Shown: piece by piece, positions 24,668 through 33,495 of the stretch
How the letters are laid out: the number at the start of each line of letters is the position of its first letter
Position numbering within the stretch: position 1 is the first letter of the stretch
Assembly: GCA_963422465.1 (NCBI GenBank)
Contig: OY730175.1
Span: 496,001-560,000, forward strand
Source of the DNA: Lichina pygmaea
Taxonomy: Eukaryota > Ascomycota > Lichinomycetes > Lichinales > Lichinaceae
Length of the DNA stretch: 64,000 nucleotides
Direction: 5' to 3'
Notes under the pieces: model-generated
What the model was told of the DNA's origin: nothing
Seen by the model: only the letters and a program-made list of their open reading frames with translations
Database searches by the model: none
Translations under genes and position numbers: made by a program

Positions 24668-25435
24668 GTCGACGACGAGGTCGACGACGAGGTCGATTTC
24701 GAGTTCGAGTACACGGCCGAGGGAGAGGACGACTCCGCCGTAGACGGCCTCGGAGACGAGATGAGCACACCTCCACCGTCCCCCGACGAGCGGCCGCAAC
24801 GGTTCGATCCCAGCCCCGTCGAGATTGCCACCATCTTCTCCGTCCTCGAGCACAACGTCGTTGACGATCCAGAGAAGACACTGGTCACGAGCTCACCCGT
24901 CGTCACGTTGATCCGGAAGCTCTATCCGGCCAAGCGGGACCCACCGTGGACGGCGCGGACGCCGAACCTGTGCGAGCCCATACTCGGAGACCCCTTTGTT
25001 CCGCCGTGGCTGCGCGTCTTCTTTCGCGTGCAGCAGCACCACTCGCCGTCGGCGGAGGTGCAGGTCATCCTCCTCGCCATCAACTTTGTCCAGGAGATTG
25101 AGAGGCAGCAGCAGCGGGAGATTGAGACGCAGCGGCCGCAGCCGCAGCAGCAGAAAAATCTAAACGTATCGCCCACACCCCTCGAACCCGTCGACTCGCG
25201 CCGCCTTCGCCGCCGCCACCGCCACCGCTGCGGCGTCCTCGCCACGGTGCTGCTCGCAGAGGCAGAGGTCCTGCGCGAGGCCCTCACGCTGTGTCTCTAC
25301 CACTGGTGCGTCAAGGTCGTCGGGCTCCGTCCGGGCGACTGGAACGATCGTCTCGTGGCCGACCTGATCAGCGCTGGCGCCGGCCCTTTGTCCCTCATCG
25401 CTTTACCGTCTTTGCACTCGTCGCCTTTGCATTGA
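23279..25435 (+). CDS. Acidic low-complexity orphan protein
   Basis: A single-exon ORF of 718 codons with no domain I recognise. The N-terminal two thirds are disordered, rich in Ser, Pro and Arg, with RRSLSWGRARW and RRSHSCPER (possible phospho-Ser sites in a basic context). A very acidic tract at about residues 444-487 has runs of Glu and then nine Asp, encoded by GAC repeats. The C-terminal 200 residues look folded and conserved in style (FDPSPVEIATIFSVLEHN, PFVPPWLRVFFRVQQHH, VLLAEAEVLREALTLCLYHW). The frame is open throughout and the composition matches neighbouring genes, which supports real coding. The start at 23279 is the first Met; the later Met codons at about residues 92 and 105 are also possible. 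The function is unknown. Confidence 0.65.
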
Positions 25436-26168
25436 GGAAAAGAGCGAGGACGAGGACGAGAAGAGCGCCAGCGACATTAACCCGGTCTCCTTTCTCTTAA
25501 AGATAAAAATCTTTTCTCTTCTCTTCTCTCTTCTCTTCTCTTTCTCCTTCTCCCTCTCTTCCTTTTTATTTTTATGCGTCGTCTGCCTTCTCAGTTGTAC
25601 TTCAAAGCTCTCCATAGCCCGTATCTAGCTTACCTATGGGATGGGGAGAAGAGGGAAAAGGAGGGGAGGGGGGAGGGCGAGGGTTCCCCGACCAACAAAG
25701 AAAATGCTACAGTGTCTCGTTGATGCCGTGTGGTGAAGATGACACTTGTACTGTAAGTACGTGGCACTCTTGGATGGGAGATGGAGAGATCATCTCAGAT
25801 GGGGAGATGCCAGTCATATTTGGTCCATGTCGCTCAGATGATGATGATGATGATGATGATGACAGAAGAGAGGTCTCATGAGGATGGTAAGTAGAGAGCT
25901 TTGATGATGATGATGGTATACTTGGAAGGTCTCATGGTAGACAGCTGTGATGATGATGACGACGATGATGATGGAAAAAACAAAAGAAAGAAAGAAATGG
26001 GCCCGTAGCGTACTGTAGACAGAGACTAGGACAACAAGGACCATGAGGTCGTGGAAGGCCAATACACACATGTCCCTGGAAGATGGATGGATGGATGGAT
26101 GGATGGACAGATGGATAGATGGATGGATGCATAGATGCATGCACCGAAAGGCGAGCCAGTATGCCTCG
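25436..26168. other. Spacer with several microsatellites
   Basis: Between two convergent 3' ends. It holds a TTCTC pyrimidine tract (25511-25570), a GAT run (25838-25862), a GAT/GAC run (25947-25972) and a GGAT run (26085-26127). No gene seen. Confidence 0.6.
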
Positions 26169-28082
26169 TCAGTTGAAGAGCATCAGGCCCACCCAGGCCC
26201 CTCCCTTCTTCGGGAAACGCTCGTGCCGCAGCATCCTCTTGATCGCACCCGCCTTTTCCTTCACCAGGACTTGCTCTCTTTCCCAGTCGATCTCGGAGTC
26301 GGGCTCGGCTTCGGTGGATGATGACGACGAAGCGTGCCAGAGGCCCGGGACCCAGCTCGGCCAACGCGACGTCGTATTCTCTTTCTCCGACGCTCGGGGT
26401 TCGAGGGCGGGAGCGGGCGCGAGGACGGGCGCGGCGGCGGCAGCAGCAGCAGCATCTCGCTCGGTCTCGACGTGTTCCTCCTTCGGACCTACTTTCCTCG
26501 CCCGGTCCTTGTTCGCGAGCGTCGTGACCATCGTGACCCAGTTGTCCGTGGCGACCTTGAGACATTGCTTGCAGCTGCGGCTGGCCTCCTCGTCCGTCTC
26601 GCTGGCCCGATAGGTCTGTTCGGCGACGTCGACGGCCTGACGCGTCCACGAGAGCCCGTCGGTCGCCGACGAGGACACGTACAGGATCTCGCCAATGTTG
26701 GCCATGACGCCGGCTTCCTCGCAGATCGACGCCCTCGTGCGCACGGCCTGCTCGTCGCCCGAAGGCCCCCGCGGAGGGAACGGTGGGTGGTAGAGCAGCG
26801 AACGAACTGCAGACTCGGCCCACGCCACGATCGAGTCCGGGTCCTTCCTCGTCTGCGCTGGCTCCGGCTGCTGTTCCGACGGAGGCAGCGCAGGCAGCGA
26901 ACGCCTTGCTCGCAGCACCGACACAAGTATAGGTAGGGATTCGTCGAGGGCGGAGACCTGCGCGTGGTAGATGCCCATCGCCTGGGTCGCGAGCAGAACG
27001 TTGGGAGTGACGACAGGTGCATCGGACTTGATCGCGCATGTTTCGCGGTCGACGACAGCGTGCGGTTGCTCGAGGGAGGAGACGGCGACCGAGACGGCCC
27101 TCCTGTGCGCCGCCCTCGCCGCTTGGGGCAAGACCTGCTTCGAGTGCAGCCAGTCGCCATAGGCCAATGCCGCCTGCACAATCTCCTTGCTGGTGAATCC
27201 TTCGGTGGTCAAGATCTTGTGGTAGTAACAATGCGGAGAATCGAAAGCGGGGCTGCAGTTCTCCTCGAGGGGAGCGCTCTGGGCGCGCGGTGGAACCGGC
27301 CTGGGGTTGCTGTTGGACGGGCCAACGACGACATCCGGAGGGAAGACGATGCCGCGCGTGTCGTCCCGGAGGAAGCCATCCAGGTTCTCTGCGCCCCTGG
27401 CGGCGCCCATGAGAGCTTCGTAGTAGCCTCGCCGCCACGGATCCGACTTGTCCGTGATATCGTAGCCGGTCTGTCTCAACCACTCGGGCCCGTGCGTGCC
27501 GCGTGCCTGCTCCTTGAGGCGAGCGCCGTCGACGTCGGGATCCTCCAGTCGTCGGACGACCTTCTTGAACCGATTCGCCGTCGCGACCCAGTCGACGACG
27601 CCGCCGGCAAACGCCTCGGGCTCCTCACGGCCCTTTGCATTGCGATAGCCAGACCTTGTGAGATACGTCCATCCCGGCGGAGTTGGATATGCTCGCTCCA
27701 AGACTTCTTCGTTGATGACATAGACCGTGGCCAGTATGACGCCGGCGATGACGTAGCTGTATATCAAGAACTTGCCGCTGACCTTCAGCTGTCTGACGAC
27801 AAAAGCCTTTCGCTCGGCAGTCATCGACCTGGTCTGCGTGTATCGCGGCGGGGCCCGCGACGACGTCGACGGGCGGGCTTTGGGCCGGGCGAGCGAGTGC
27901 AGGTGAGACCTCTTGGGACGGCCGGGGACTCCTCCTGCCCACGATCGAGCCGGGGCTGCAGAGTCCTGGTGGAATGAGGTCCTGTTGCGGACGGCGAGCC
28001 GTACGACCGCGTGCGGCAGCCATGTCGAGCTCCATGATGGACGCATCATGGCGGCCGACCCGTAGAAAACAAGCGCGAGCAC
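26169..28082 (-). CDS. Mitochondrial inner-membrane TPR-like protein (often mislabelled MFS maltose permease)
   Basis: A single-exon ORF of 637 codons. Two starts are plausible: 28082, or the Met pair at 28049/28046, which begins a classic mitochondrial presequence (MRPSWSSTWLPHAVVRLAVRNRTSF, rich in Arg with no acidic residue). A single hydrophobic span follows (KFLIYSYVIAGVILATVYVINEEV). Behind it come helical repeats of TPR style: YYHKILTTEGFTSKEIVQAALAYGDWLHSK, and VMANIGEILYVSS. Ascomycete homologues carry the database name MFS maltose permease, but there is one membrane span and no transporter fold, so that name is wrong. By family position it is probably an inner-membrane protein with a soluble TPR domain. 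The start faces the VMA22-like gene across a 55-bp gap (or about 90 bp). Confidence 0.75.
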   Translation of the reverse strand: MLALVFYGSAAMMRPSWSSTWLPHAVVRLAVRNRTSFHQDSAAPARSWAGGVPGRPKRSHLHSLARPKARPSTSSRAPPRYTQTRSMTAERKAFVVRQLKVSGKFLIYSYVIAGVILATVYVINEEVLERAYPTPPGWTYLTRSGYRNAKGREEPEAFAGGVVDWVATANRFKKVVRRLEDPDVDGARLKEQARGTHGPEWLRQTGYDITDKSDPWRRGYYEALMGAARGAENLDGFLRDDTRGIVFPPDVVVGPSNSNPRPVPPRAQSAPLEENCSPAFDSPHCYYHKILTTEGFTSKEIVQAALAYGDWLHSKQVLPQAARAAHRRAVSVAVSSLEQPHAVVDRETCAIKSDAPVVTPNVLLATQAMGIYHAQVSALDESLPILVSVLRARRSLPALPPSEQQPEPAQTRKDPDSIVAWAESAVRSLLYHPPFPPRGPSGDEQAVRTRASICEEAGVMANIGEILYVSSSATDGLSWTRQAVDVAEQTYRASETDEEASRSCKQCLKVATDNWVTMVTTLANKDRARKVGPKEEHVETERDAAAAAAAAPVLAPAPALEPRASEKENTTSRWPSWVPGLWHASSSSSTEAEPDSEIDWEREQVLVKEKAGAIKRMLRHERFPKKGGAWVGLMLFN

Positions 28083-28137
28083 TAAGAGATCCTCTCATTC
28101 CGCCTCGGTTACCACCGACCCATCTTCCTAAGCACCG
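28083..28137. promoter_or_regulatory. Compact bidirectional promoter, TPR gene / VMA22
   Basis: The two start codons point away from each other with only 55 bases between them (about 90 if the later Met of the TPR gene is used). Both promoters must therefore share this DNA or extend into the opposite gene's 5' end. No TATA box is visible; the sequence includes CCTCGGTTACCACCGACC. Confidence 0.5.
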
Positions 28138-28908
28138 ATGGTGTCCCTAGACCCGTCTGCAGTATCCAGGATGATGTTGGAGGGAAGAGAAAGCCCAGAT
28201 CCGCAGCGCGACACCGGCTCGGGAGAGCTGGGGACGAGATCAAAGGAGGGCTTGGACGACGCTCTCGTAGAGTATCTCGAGCTCGTCGACGATCACCAGA
28301 GGCTACAGGCACGATTGAAGCAATTCCTCTCGTTGGCATGCGGACCCGTCGCCATTGGATGGCGAGGAACACGGAGCTGACGGGTCGACCACCAGGCTTT
28401 CATATCGTTGTCCGAGGCCAACTACGCCTCTCGCTCCAGCATCCGATACGGCCGCGATCACTACGACGAGCGGATGCAGTCGACCGTCGTCCTGTACGGC
28501 CGAGACGCCCCGACGGATACGTCATACTACGTCTATGCTAAGAGGGCGTGCAGGTCGATATCGAGAGGCGACGCGCAGAGCGGCGAGCCAACATTCAGCG
28601 TCGAGAAGCGGCGGTCGCAGAAGCCGGAAGCCAAGGATCCAGAGTCGAGAGCGGCAGGAACGACGGGCCTGGATGCGGACGACGGCGAGGTGGACAGGCC
28701 AGAAGGCCGCGAGAAGCCAGGCTTGCAGGACCCCCTCCGCTGGTTTGGCATCCTCGTGCCGCCGTCCCTCCGAGCATCGCAACGCGCCTTCTCAGACGCC
28801 GTTCAAGACGTCCTGCCCAGGTTGGCCGAGGTCCAACATCGCATGCGCACGACAGAGAGACGAGTGGAGGAGCTGCGACGGCGGATCGTGGAGACGGACG
28901 GGGAATGA
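28138..28908 (+). CDS. VMA22: Vma22/CCDC115-like V-ATPase assembly factor
   Basis: Two exons. The second is 28396-28908 (CAG acceptor at 28395, CTGAC branch-like site about 20 bases before it). The first begins at 28138 and ends at 28335 if a GC donor is used, or at 28347 with a weak GTCGCC donor. Both keep the frame (236 or 240 residues). Residues about 37-65 form the N-terminal helix (LDDALVEYLELVDDHQRLQARLKQFL). The hallmark block YGRDHYDERMQSTVVL follows, and near the C-terminus DPLRWFGILVPPSLRASQRAF and a coiled coil (VQHRMRTTERRVEELRRRI). This is the layout of CCDC115/Vma22 proteins, which act in the ER with Vma12 and Vma21 to assemble the V-ATPase Vo sector. The middle (about 100-160) is a charged, variable linker. 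Confidence 0.8.
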
Positions 28909-29164
28909 TCGTAAAGCGTTTGCAGTGGACCGCTGTATCAATAGTCCTGGTCTCATCGGCGCCCTTGAAGACGAACACATGTCCTTGATCTGACAAAAGT
29001 ACTGATGCCCACGCCCCGTCCCCTCTGGGTCACCGTAGTCCGGCACCCGCCGCATCACGAAGCTCGAAAGGTTCTGTCGCGTGCACCCGGCGACAAGCCG
29101 ACGGAGAACAACTTGGCCGGTCCTTCCAACCATCCCTCTCACTCCGCACCGACGCCCCGACACC

Positions 29165-30917
29165 ATGTCCGACGGACGCATCGTCAAACCGGACCGAGAT
29201 TTCTCCAAGGAGGTTGAGAAGGAGGTCCCAGAAGCTCAAGAGCTTGCCAAAGTAGCCTCTGGAACAGCCGCATCTGGCGCGGACCGTGGCTGACCGCCTG
29301 CTAGACCGACGTACCGGCGGCGATCGAAAAGCTGCTCGCGCTCGAGAAGCTGTCTCGTCAGGTAGGCGGAAGTCGCTCGAGCCCTCTTCTGGGACCGAAC
29401 GGGGCTGACGTCGACGGCTACAGGCATCCGATCTTGCGTCGACGACGCGGCTGCTCCTCGCCATCGTCGCCATATGTCGATCCGCCAACGACTGGCGGCT
29501 CCTGAACGAGCAGGTCCTGCAGCTCTCGAGAAAACATGGACAGCTCCGGCAGGCCATCACGAAGATGGTGCAGGTCGTCATGGGCTTGCTCGACGAGACC
29601 CCCGACCTCGACACGAGGCTCTCGGTGATCGAGATGCTGCGAACCGTCACAGAGGGCAAGGTTGGTCGCTCGAGACCGAGCTCGGACGCCCGGGCCGTTG
29701 CGCTGACGCCAGCAGCTCTTCGTCGAGGTCGAGCGAGCACGGGTCACCCGGATGCTCTCCGACATCAAGAAGCGGCAGGGCGACATCAAAGGCGCGGCCG
29801 AGATCATCTGCGAGCTGCAGGTGGAGACGTTCGGGTCGATGGAACGGCGGGAGAAGACGGAGTTCATTCTCGAGCAGGTGTCCCTGTGCATGCACAACGG
29901 CGACTGGTCGCAGGCCACCGTCCTGAGCCGGAAGATCTCGCCCAAGTACTTCGCGTCCAAGGGCTCGATGACGAAGCTCGAGGACGAGCTGAAGGAGCGA
30001 CGAGCCAAGGCCGAGAAGGGTGAGGCCGTGGACGCGCCCGAGGACGTGACGGACCTCAAGCTGCGATACTACGGACAGCAGATCCGGCAGGCCAAGCACG
30101 AGGAAAGGTACCTCGACGTGGCCAAGCACTATCAAGAGGTGCTCCAGACGCCGGCCGTCCGAATAGACGACAAGAGGTTGCCTCTGGTAGGGGCTCCCTC
30201 AACCACACAAGGAGGCCCTACACACCCCCTCTCGCCTTGGCTGACTTGTGGCCCCAGACGCTGCGACACATGATCTACTACGTCATCTTGGCTCCGTACG
30301 ACAACGAACAATCGCACCTCATGCACCTGTTTCACCAAGACATCAAGCACTCGTGGGTGCCGCTCGAGTCGAGGCTGCTCAAGCTCTTCACCATGACGGA
30401 GCTGATCCAGTGGGCCCACATCGAGTCGCACTACGGGCCGCACCTGTGCGCGAGCGACGTGTTCGACGCCTCGGCGGGCACACCCGACGTCGGTGCCGGC
30501 ACTGGGGCCACCGGCCTCGGGACCGATGACGGCGGCGACGCATCTAGCCCCCACGTCGAATCGGAAGAACGGCAGAAACAGCGCCGGTGGCAGGACCTGC
30601 GCAAGCGCGTCATCGAGCACAACGTGCGCGTCGTCGCGCGCTACTACACGCGCATCCGGCTGCCGCGGCTGTCGTCCCTGCTCGGGCTCGACCCGGACGA
30701 ATCGGAGAAGTACCTGAGCGCCCTCGTCACGGCCGGGATGGTGTACGCGCGCATCGACCGGCCCGCCGGGATCGTCGACTTCTCGCCGCCGTCGCAGCCG
30801 GACGACGTGCTCAACGGCTGGAGGACCGACATGAAATCCCTCCTCGGCCTGCTCGAACGGATCGATCATCTCATCACGAAGGAGGAGATGATGGGTGCTC
30901 TGGAGAAGGCGAAGTGA
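29165..30917 (+). CDS. RPN5: 26S proteasome regulatory subunit Rpn5 (PSMD12)
   Basis: Five exons: 29165-29251, 29305-29361, 29424-29660, 29716-30186 and 30258-30917. All junctions are GT-AG and in phase 0, giving 503 residues. Family blocks are clear: AIEKLLALEKLSRQASD, DIKKRQGDIKGAAEIICELQVETFGSM, KYYIQ-type stretches DLKLRYYGQQIRQAKHEERYLDVAKHYQEV, and the C-terminal PCI domain (RVIEHNVRVVARYYTRIRLPRLSSLLGL, then AGMVYARIDRPAGIVDF). Rpn5 is a scaffold subunit of the proteasome lid, holding the deubiquitinase module against the base; in yeast it also serves the COP9 signalosome. A Gly/Thr/Asp-rich insert at about residues 355-385 (DVGAGTGATGLGTDDGGDA) precedes the PCI winged helix and is likely a disordered, lineage-specific loop. 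This is the most confidently identified gene in the window. Confidence 0.95.
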
Positions 30918-31311
30918 TTCTTTTTTTTCCTCTGGGAGAGGGGGGGCGTGTCGCGGGAAGGATGGTAGTGTAGCTTGAGTGCATGAGGAGGTAGAGCTAT
31001 ATATACTGTGCGTGCGGACGGAGGACTGGATGTGCCAGTGTACTGGCATCAGTTGGTTGGTGAGAAAGCGAAGGAGGAAGATGTAATTCAACATCTTTTC
31101 TTTCCAACTCTCAAGCATTCCTTCTCTTCTCTTCATTCTCTTCTTTCCATTCCTCTCCCTCCATCTTTCCGCTCCCATCTCTCCTCTCTCCAAGGAAACA
31201 AATCTTTCTTGCAGTCTCGATCTTCTCCCCTCCCGTCCTCTCCCTGCATCCTCCTCTTCTCCATCTTTCCCTTCCTCTTCTCTTTCTCTTCCTACTTTTG
31301 TTGTCTTCTTC

Positions 31312-31352
31312 TTCTCCTCCTCCTCCTCCTCCTCCTCCTCCTCCTCCTCCTC
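31312..31352. repeat. CTC trinucleotide array
   Basis: About 13 tandem CTC units, preceded by TTC-rich sequence, in the spacer downstream of RPN5. Confidence 0.85.
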
Positions 31353-31504
31353 CCTAGGATATGTTTTCCTTTCAGGGAATAGGGTGATATCAAAATGCAA
31401 GTCAGGAAGTACGGAAGTACTTGTAAGCTAAAAATTCATTGATCGTGCTGGGTTTTGGTTTTGTTGGAGGGTTGGTCAAGTACCTTGAGTGGTTTGGGCT
31501 GTGT

Positions 31505-31574
31505 CACGTGACCTGAGCTTGGATCACGTGTGCAGGATTGCCTTTGATGGTATCATGTGATCGAGTCACATGAT
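31505..31574. promoter_or_regulatory. Cluster of four E-box-like sites
   Basis: Two CACGTG cores (31505-31510, 31525-31530) are followed by a perfect 9-bp inverted repeat, ATCATGTGA and TCACATGAT, with a 5-base spacer (31552-31574). CACGTG is the core bound by fungal bHLH factors such as Cbf1 and Pho4. No promoter is expected here because both flanking genes end towards this spacer. Confidence 0.55.
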
Positions 31575-32372
31575 CCCCCTTCCACAACTGAGCGACAAGT
31601 CGACATTGTTCCTTGCGTTGTTCGAGTACTGAATCCGGGTAGACGACTGCTGCTGTTGGTATGCCTACTGCTGTGCCTACTGCTGTGGCAGTCTACCAGG
31701 TACCAGAGTACTTTGTACAGTCAGTCGGGGTGGAGTGAATAGGGGTACTTTACACGCTAACTTGATCGGGTTACTTCTCAAACCCCCCTATACGGTACAT
31801 CCAGACCTAAGTAGCTTCTATTCAACAGTACGTACACAACTGACTAATTACCACAGATCATGCGGTACTGCTAGTGCCGCGATTACCCACTTACCGGTAC
31901 TGCTCATCTTCTCCTTCCAGCTGCTTCTTCCTCCTCTACTATTCCTTCTTCCTCTACTGTTCTACTGTTCTACTGTTCTATCGACACTGTCGGATCAAGT
32001 CACAAGTTCGGGTAACGATGAGATTCCATTGCTATCTATGCGCTGCCAAGGAAAGGGGAGGAGAGCCGGCCAAGGAAAAACCTCTGGGAAGCAAAGCCCT
32101 AAGGGTGAAAAAACCTTTCCTGACCCCCCTCCATTCTCTCTGTCGTCTGTCTCTGCCTATCTGTCCCTGTCCATCTGTCCCATGATCACGAGTTCGAGCA
32201 GCCGAGGAGGAAGGGTAGCTCAAGAGAAAGGTATGGTCAGTCGGTCGAGATCAAGGAAAGCTGTTCGCCACCACAGCAGCTCCCTTGCAAGTTGTCAGTT
32301 TCTCTCTCTTGTGACCAAGCTCCCTCTGTCTACCCCCCGCTGAACGCTGCCCTGGAGCAAGAGAAGCTTCCG

Positions 32373-32777
32373 TCAGGGCGATGACTGTCGACGATCCATG
32401 CTGCCCGCCGGTCGGTTGACGAACATCCAGCCCTCGTCTGGAGTGGGTGGGGGCGGATAGAACGCCCCGCCGTTGGGGCAGATGCCTGGATGGTCTCTGA
32501 TCGAGCGTAGCGTGCGCACGGAGAGCCTCGCCCGTCTGCGCCTCTGCTCCATGAGCTTGTCAGCCTTCCGTTGGCGCTCTAGCTCCCAGAACTGCTCTTC
32601 GAGCCCCTGCTCGGCCGACTCCGGAGGCGGCAACGGATCCAAAGGAGGCAGCCGAAGCTGGTCCTCGTCCCAGAGCCATTCGTGGTACCGTTGCTGCGTC
32701 TCTAGCGCGAGGACCAGGATGATCGTCGAGACGAACACCCCGAGCCCCCACCAGGCCAGCGACACCACCCAGTGCAT
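32373..32777 (-). CDS. Small single-span membrane protein
   Basis: A 134-residue single-exon ORF. A hydrophobic span lies at about residues 3-24 (VVSLAWWGLGVFVSTIILVLAL). It is followed by an acidic, Pro-rich segment (LWDEDQLRLPPLDPLPPP), a charged helix (LEEQFWELERQRKADKLMEQRRRR) and a tail with DHPGICPNGGAFYPPPP. I do not recognise the family. The start at 32777 places the membrane span at the N-terminus, so it could be a signal-anchor. The coding look is good despite the small size: clean amphipathic and charged helix, and codon use like its neighbours. Confidence 0.55.
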   Translation of the reverse strand: MHWVVSLAWWGLGVFVSTIILVLALETQQRYHEWLWDEDQLRLPPLDPLPPPESAEQGLEEQFWELERQRKADKLMEQRRRRARLSVRTLRSIRDHPGICPNGGAFYPPPPTPDEGWMFVNRPAGSMDRRQSSP

Positions 32778-33495
32778 ATTGTTGGACCGCTTGGGAAGAG
32801 AGAGCCAAAGACGTCCGCAGTCGCTGAGAGTGCGTTTGTTCCTCTCTGGCGGTCTTGTTCGCGAGCGGTGGAGGGGAAAGAACGCTTGTAGGGCTTAGAT
32901 TGGGCCCTTTATATACTTCTGCTGCATCGTTGCTGCCTGGGGAAGGATGGGCGAACGACGGTTGAACAGAGCATGAGCAGTGATCCAACAGAGCGTGAGC
33001 AATGGCTGAAAAGAGGGTGAGCAGCGATTGAACGATAGTAGAATACCACATGGTCCATTGTGTCGTGTGCTCTAGAAGGAGCAGGAGGGGAGGTGTTGCC
33101 AGCAGCTTCCATGGCTCAACCCAGGCCCCCGGTATCGTGCCTCGGTGATGTTCCACGCGTGTGTACCCGTACCATAGTCCACTGACAAATGTCAGCCGTC
33201 GATCAGACGGGCCGGTCGTGAGATAGATCTCCAGCTTGAAGCGGTCCTCTCGCTCGACATTCAAAGCAGCGTAAACAACGACAAAGGGTCTGTACTGCGC
33301 GTTGCATCGGTCGTGTCCCCAATCGGCGGTCCTTCGTACTGGGATTGGTCCGCACAAAAATGCAACGACGCAGGCATCTGCGTCTCGGGAGCAGCAACCA
33401 AGCCAGCCATCCACCGGACGCCGACGGACACTTGCCCTCGTCCCAGCCCGGACGGCGCGACGAACGGGGCCCCGGGAGAAGATGCGCCATGGCAA
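32560..33495 (-). CDS. Doubtful overlapping ORF, unassigned
   Basis: An open frame of 311 codons on the minus strand. Its C-terminal third overlaps the small membrane-protein gene in another frame, so at most part of it can be real. The stretch RPFVVVYAALNVEREDRFKLEIYLTTGPSDRRLTFVSGLWYGYTRVEHH (positions about 33110-33270) has protein-like alternation and may be an exon. A neighbouring frame just upstream (33480-33540) encodes a hydrophobic stretch (VVSLIFVILFVAMAHLLPG) without a Met in front. No family is recognised. It could be a small membrane protein whose exons I cannot join, or chance. Confidence 0.2.
   Translation of the reverse strand: MPWRIFSRGPVRRAVRAGTRASVRRRPVDGWLGCCSRDADACVVAFLCGPIPVRRTADWGHDRCNAQYRPFVVVYAALNVEREDRFKLEIYLTTGPSDRRLTFVSGLWYGYTRVEHHRGTIPGAWVEPWKLLATPPLLLLLEHTTQWTMWYSTIVQSLLTLFSAIAHALLDHCSCSVQPSFAHPSPGSNDAAEVYKGPNLSPTSVLSPPPLANKTAREEQTHSQRLRTSLALSSQAVQQYALGGVAGLVGARGVRLDDHPGPRARDAATVPRMALGRGPASAASFGSVAASGVGRAGARRAVLGARAPTEG

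Larger units (their letters stand above)
30918..32372. other. Convergent spacer with CTC array, E-box cluster and an unassigned ORF
   Basis: This lies between the 3' ends of RPN5 and the small membrane-protein gene. It holds a CTC trinucleotide array (31312-31352), a cluster of CACGTG/CATGTG sites (31505-31574) and a plus-strand ORF of 202 codons (31735-32343) with a hydrophobic Leu-rich middle but no recognisable domain. Its composition follows a CTT/CTG-rich tract, so it may be spurious. Confidence 0.5.

Noticed and set aside
26964-27977. 337-codon plus-strand ORF opposite the TPR-type gene
   Set aside because: Antisense shadow in GC-rich coding DNA without recognisable domains.
26169-28082. 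MFS sugar transporter
   Set aside because: The common database name for this family, but there is only one membrane span after a mitochondrial presequence and no transporter signature.
30132-31400. 422-codon minus-strand ORF across the RPN5 3' half
   Set aside because: Covers the PCI-coding exon in antisense and a CTC array; low-complexity Glu run at its start.
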